Shown here piece by piece: positions 62,401 through 64,000 of a DNA stretch of 64,000 nucleotides. A model generated the notes under the pieces. The model saw only the letters and a program-made list of their open reading frames with translations, did not search any database and had not been told where the DNA came from. The DNA comes from Eunapius fragilis (taxonomy: Eukaryota; Porifera; Demospongiae; Spongillida; Spongillidae), in assembly GCA_963681505.1 (NCBI GenBank), contig OY811972.1:15915110-15979109 (forward strand). The letters are read 5' to 3'. How positions within the stretch are numbered: the first letter of the stretch is position 1; the number at the start of each line of letters is the position of its first letter. The position numbers and the translations under genes were made by a program.

Positions 62401-64000
62401 GCAGGAGTCATGCATGGATATACTTGACTCCTGCAGGAGTCATACATTGAGATACTTGACTCCTGCAGGAGTCTTGCATACTGACATGCTTGACTCCTGC
62501 AGGAGTCATGCAATAATATAGTTGACTTATGCAGGAGTCACACATACTGACATACTTGACTCCTGCTGGATTCAAGCATGGAGATACATGACTCCTGGAG
62601 GAGTCATACATATAGACATACTTTACTCCTGCAGGAGTCCTTCATTGAAATACTTAAACTCCTGCAGGAGTCAGACATAATGACATACTTGACTCCTACA
62701 GGAGTCTTCCATGAAATAATTGACTCCTGTAGGAGTCATTCTTTGAAATACTTGAGTGACATACTTGACTCCTGCAGGAGTCATACATTCTGACATACTT
62801 GACTCCTGCATGAGTCATGCTTGGAGATACTAGACTCCTGCAGGAGTCATGCATTGAGACACTTGACTCATGCAGGAGTCTTGCATACTGACTTACTTGA
62901 CTTCTGCAGGAGTCATGCAAATAAAAAGTTGACTCCTGCAGGAGTCATACATACTGACATACTTGACTCCTGCAGGATTCGTCATAATTGAAATACTTGA
63001 CTCCTGCAGGAGTCATACATTGAAATTCTTGAGCGACATTCTTGACTCCTGCAGGAGTCATATATACTGACATACTTGACTCCTGCAGGAGTCTAGCATG
63101 GAGATACTTGACTCTTGCGGGAGTCATGCATACTGACATTTTTGACTCCGGCAGGAGTCATACATTGAAATACTTGACTCCTGCAGAAGTCATAATTGAA
63201 ATACTTGACACCTGCAGGAGTCACAATTGAATTATTGACTCCTGCAGGAGTCATACATTGAAATACTTGAGTGACATACTTGACTCCTGCAGGTATCATG
63301 TATACTGACATACTTGACTCCTGCAGGAGTCATGCTTGGAGATACTTGACTCCTGCAGGAGTCATACATTGAGATACTTGACTGCAGCAGGAGTCTTGCA
63401 TACTGACATACTTGACTCCTGCAGGAGTCATGCAAATATATAGGTGACTCCTGCAGGAGTCATACATACAGACATAGTTGACTCCTGCAGGAGTCATGCA
63501 TGGAGATACATGACTTCTGGAGGAGTCATACATTTTGACATACTTTACTCCTGCATGAGTCATTCATTGAAATGTTTGACTCCTGCAGGAGTCATGCATA
63601 CTGACATACGTGACTCCTGAAGGAGTCATACATTGAAATACCTGACTCCTGCAGGAGTCAGACATAAAGACAAACTTGACTCCTGCAGGAGTCATAATTC
63701 AAATACATGACTACTGCAGGAGTCATATACATTGAATTTCTTGAGTGACATACTTGACTCCTGCAGGAGTCATACATTGAAATACTTGACTCCTGCAGGA
63801 GTCAGACAAATAGGCATACTTGACTCCTGCAGGAGTCATAATTGAAATAATTGACTCCTGCAGGAGTCATACAGTGAAATACTTGAGTGACATACTTGAC
63901 TCCAGCAGGTATCATACATACTGACATACTTGACTCCTGCAGGAGTCATGCTTGGAGATACTTGACTCCGGCAGGAGTCATACATTGAGATACTTGACTG
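59435..64000 (-). repeat. Degenerate, mostly minus-oriented satellite B
   Basis: Palindrome-centred units continue to the window end, but linkers and palindromes are far more varied than before 58.9 kb, and unit lengths are irregular. A shortened variant, TTGAGTGACATACTTGACTC, in which half the palindrome is missing, recurs near 59940, 60050, 62150, 62753, 63030, 63269, 63745 and 63885. An AT-rich break (TTATTCATATTTTTATTTAT) lies near 60430. The segment 59462-59665 is closely matched at 62408-62611 (offset 2946). This looks like the old margin of the array. It continues beyond the window. Confidence 0.9.
60686..60916. repeat. 231-bp inverted repeat with 84-bp arms
   Basis: Positions 60686-60769 and 60833-60916 are reverse complements with one mismatch seen. 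Between them, 60770-60793 and 60798-60821 form a second, perfect 24-bp inverted repeat around TGAC. Only 60822-60832 is unpaired on the right side. Two plus-oriented units are thereby inserted in a minus-oriented stretch. The arms are much more alike than neighbouring units in this decayed region, so the inversion is younger than its surroundings. Confidence 0.9.

Noticed and set aside
10699-64000. CRISPR array: short palindromic repeats at regular spacing
   Set aside because: The spacers are 14-16 bp and belong to a few recurring types, not unique sequences. The array is tens of kilobases long with higher-order repeats, and the context is eukaryotic with no cas genes.

Overview
This 64 kb window is repeat-only eukaryotic DNA, most likely animal heterochromatin. 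I find no intact gene, no tRNA or rRNA, and nothing bacterial. The clues to origin are a decayed Ty3/Gypsy-type retroelement with a tRNA-Leu-type primer site, kilobase-scale satellite arrays with higher-order structure, and CpG-decay-like variants in one satellite. I cannot name the species; a marine or other invertebrate is only a guess.

Layout. 1-863: a 61-bp minisatellite alternating with a nearly C-free GGTAGT/GGGATT microsatellite. 864-2262: remains of a Ty3/Gypsy-like element (LTR candidate, primer-binding site, gag remnant, then two diverged copies of a further segment, one with a protease-like box). A 102-bp near-perfect hairpin element with 10-11 bp target-site duplications is inserted in it. 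2104-4457: a recent 1177-bp tandem duplication that joins the fossil's flank to satellite. 2300-9866: satellite A, 24-bp unit, about 300 copies. 9867-10698: a non-repetitive island with no convincing gene, ending in GC-rich palindromic repeats. 10699-58917: satellite B, about 48 kb of alternating 32- and 34-bp units, each centred on the perfect 18-bp palindrome TGACTCCTGCAGGAGTCA. 58918-59434: about three copies of an unrelated 185-bp repeat, satellite C. 59435-64000: an older, degenerate stretch of satellite B containing a 231-bp inverted repeat.

Architecture of satellite B. Its linkers have a direction. They run on the plus strand from 10699 to 51273, flip to minus from 51274 to 58645, flip back for about 270 bp, and are minus again beyond satellite C. 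Landmarks in the minus block mirror landmarks in the plus block between about 43 and 51 kb, in the same order outward from 51.27 kb. The array therefore looks like an imperfect palindrome with arms of 7-8 kb, built from about 33-bp units that are themselves palindromes. Nested tandem higher-order repeats (329, 788, 1288, 1520, 1978 and 4910 bp offsets) show repeated segmental amplification.

Long open frames occur throughout, up to 1846 codons on the minus strand of satellite A. They follow from unit lengths divisible by three (24 and 66 bp) with stop-free units, and I do not annotate them as genes.
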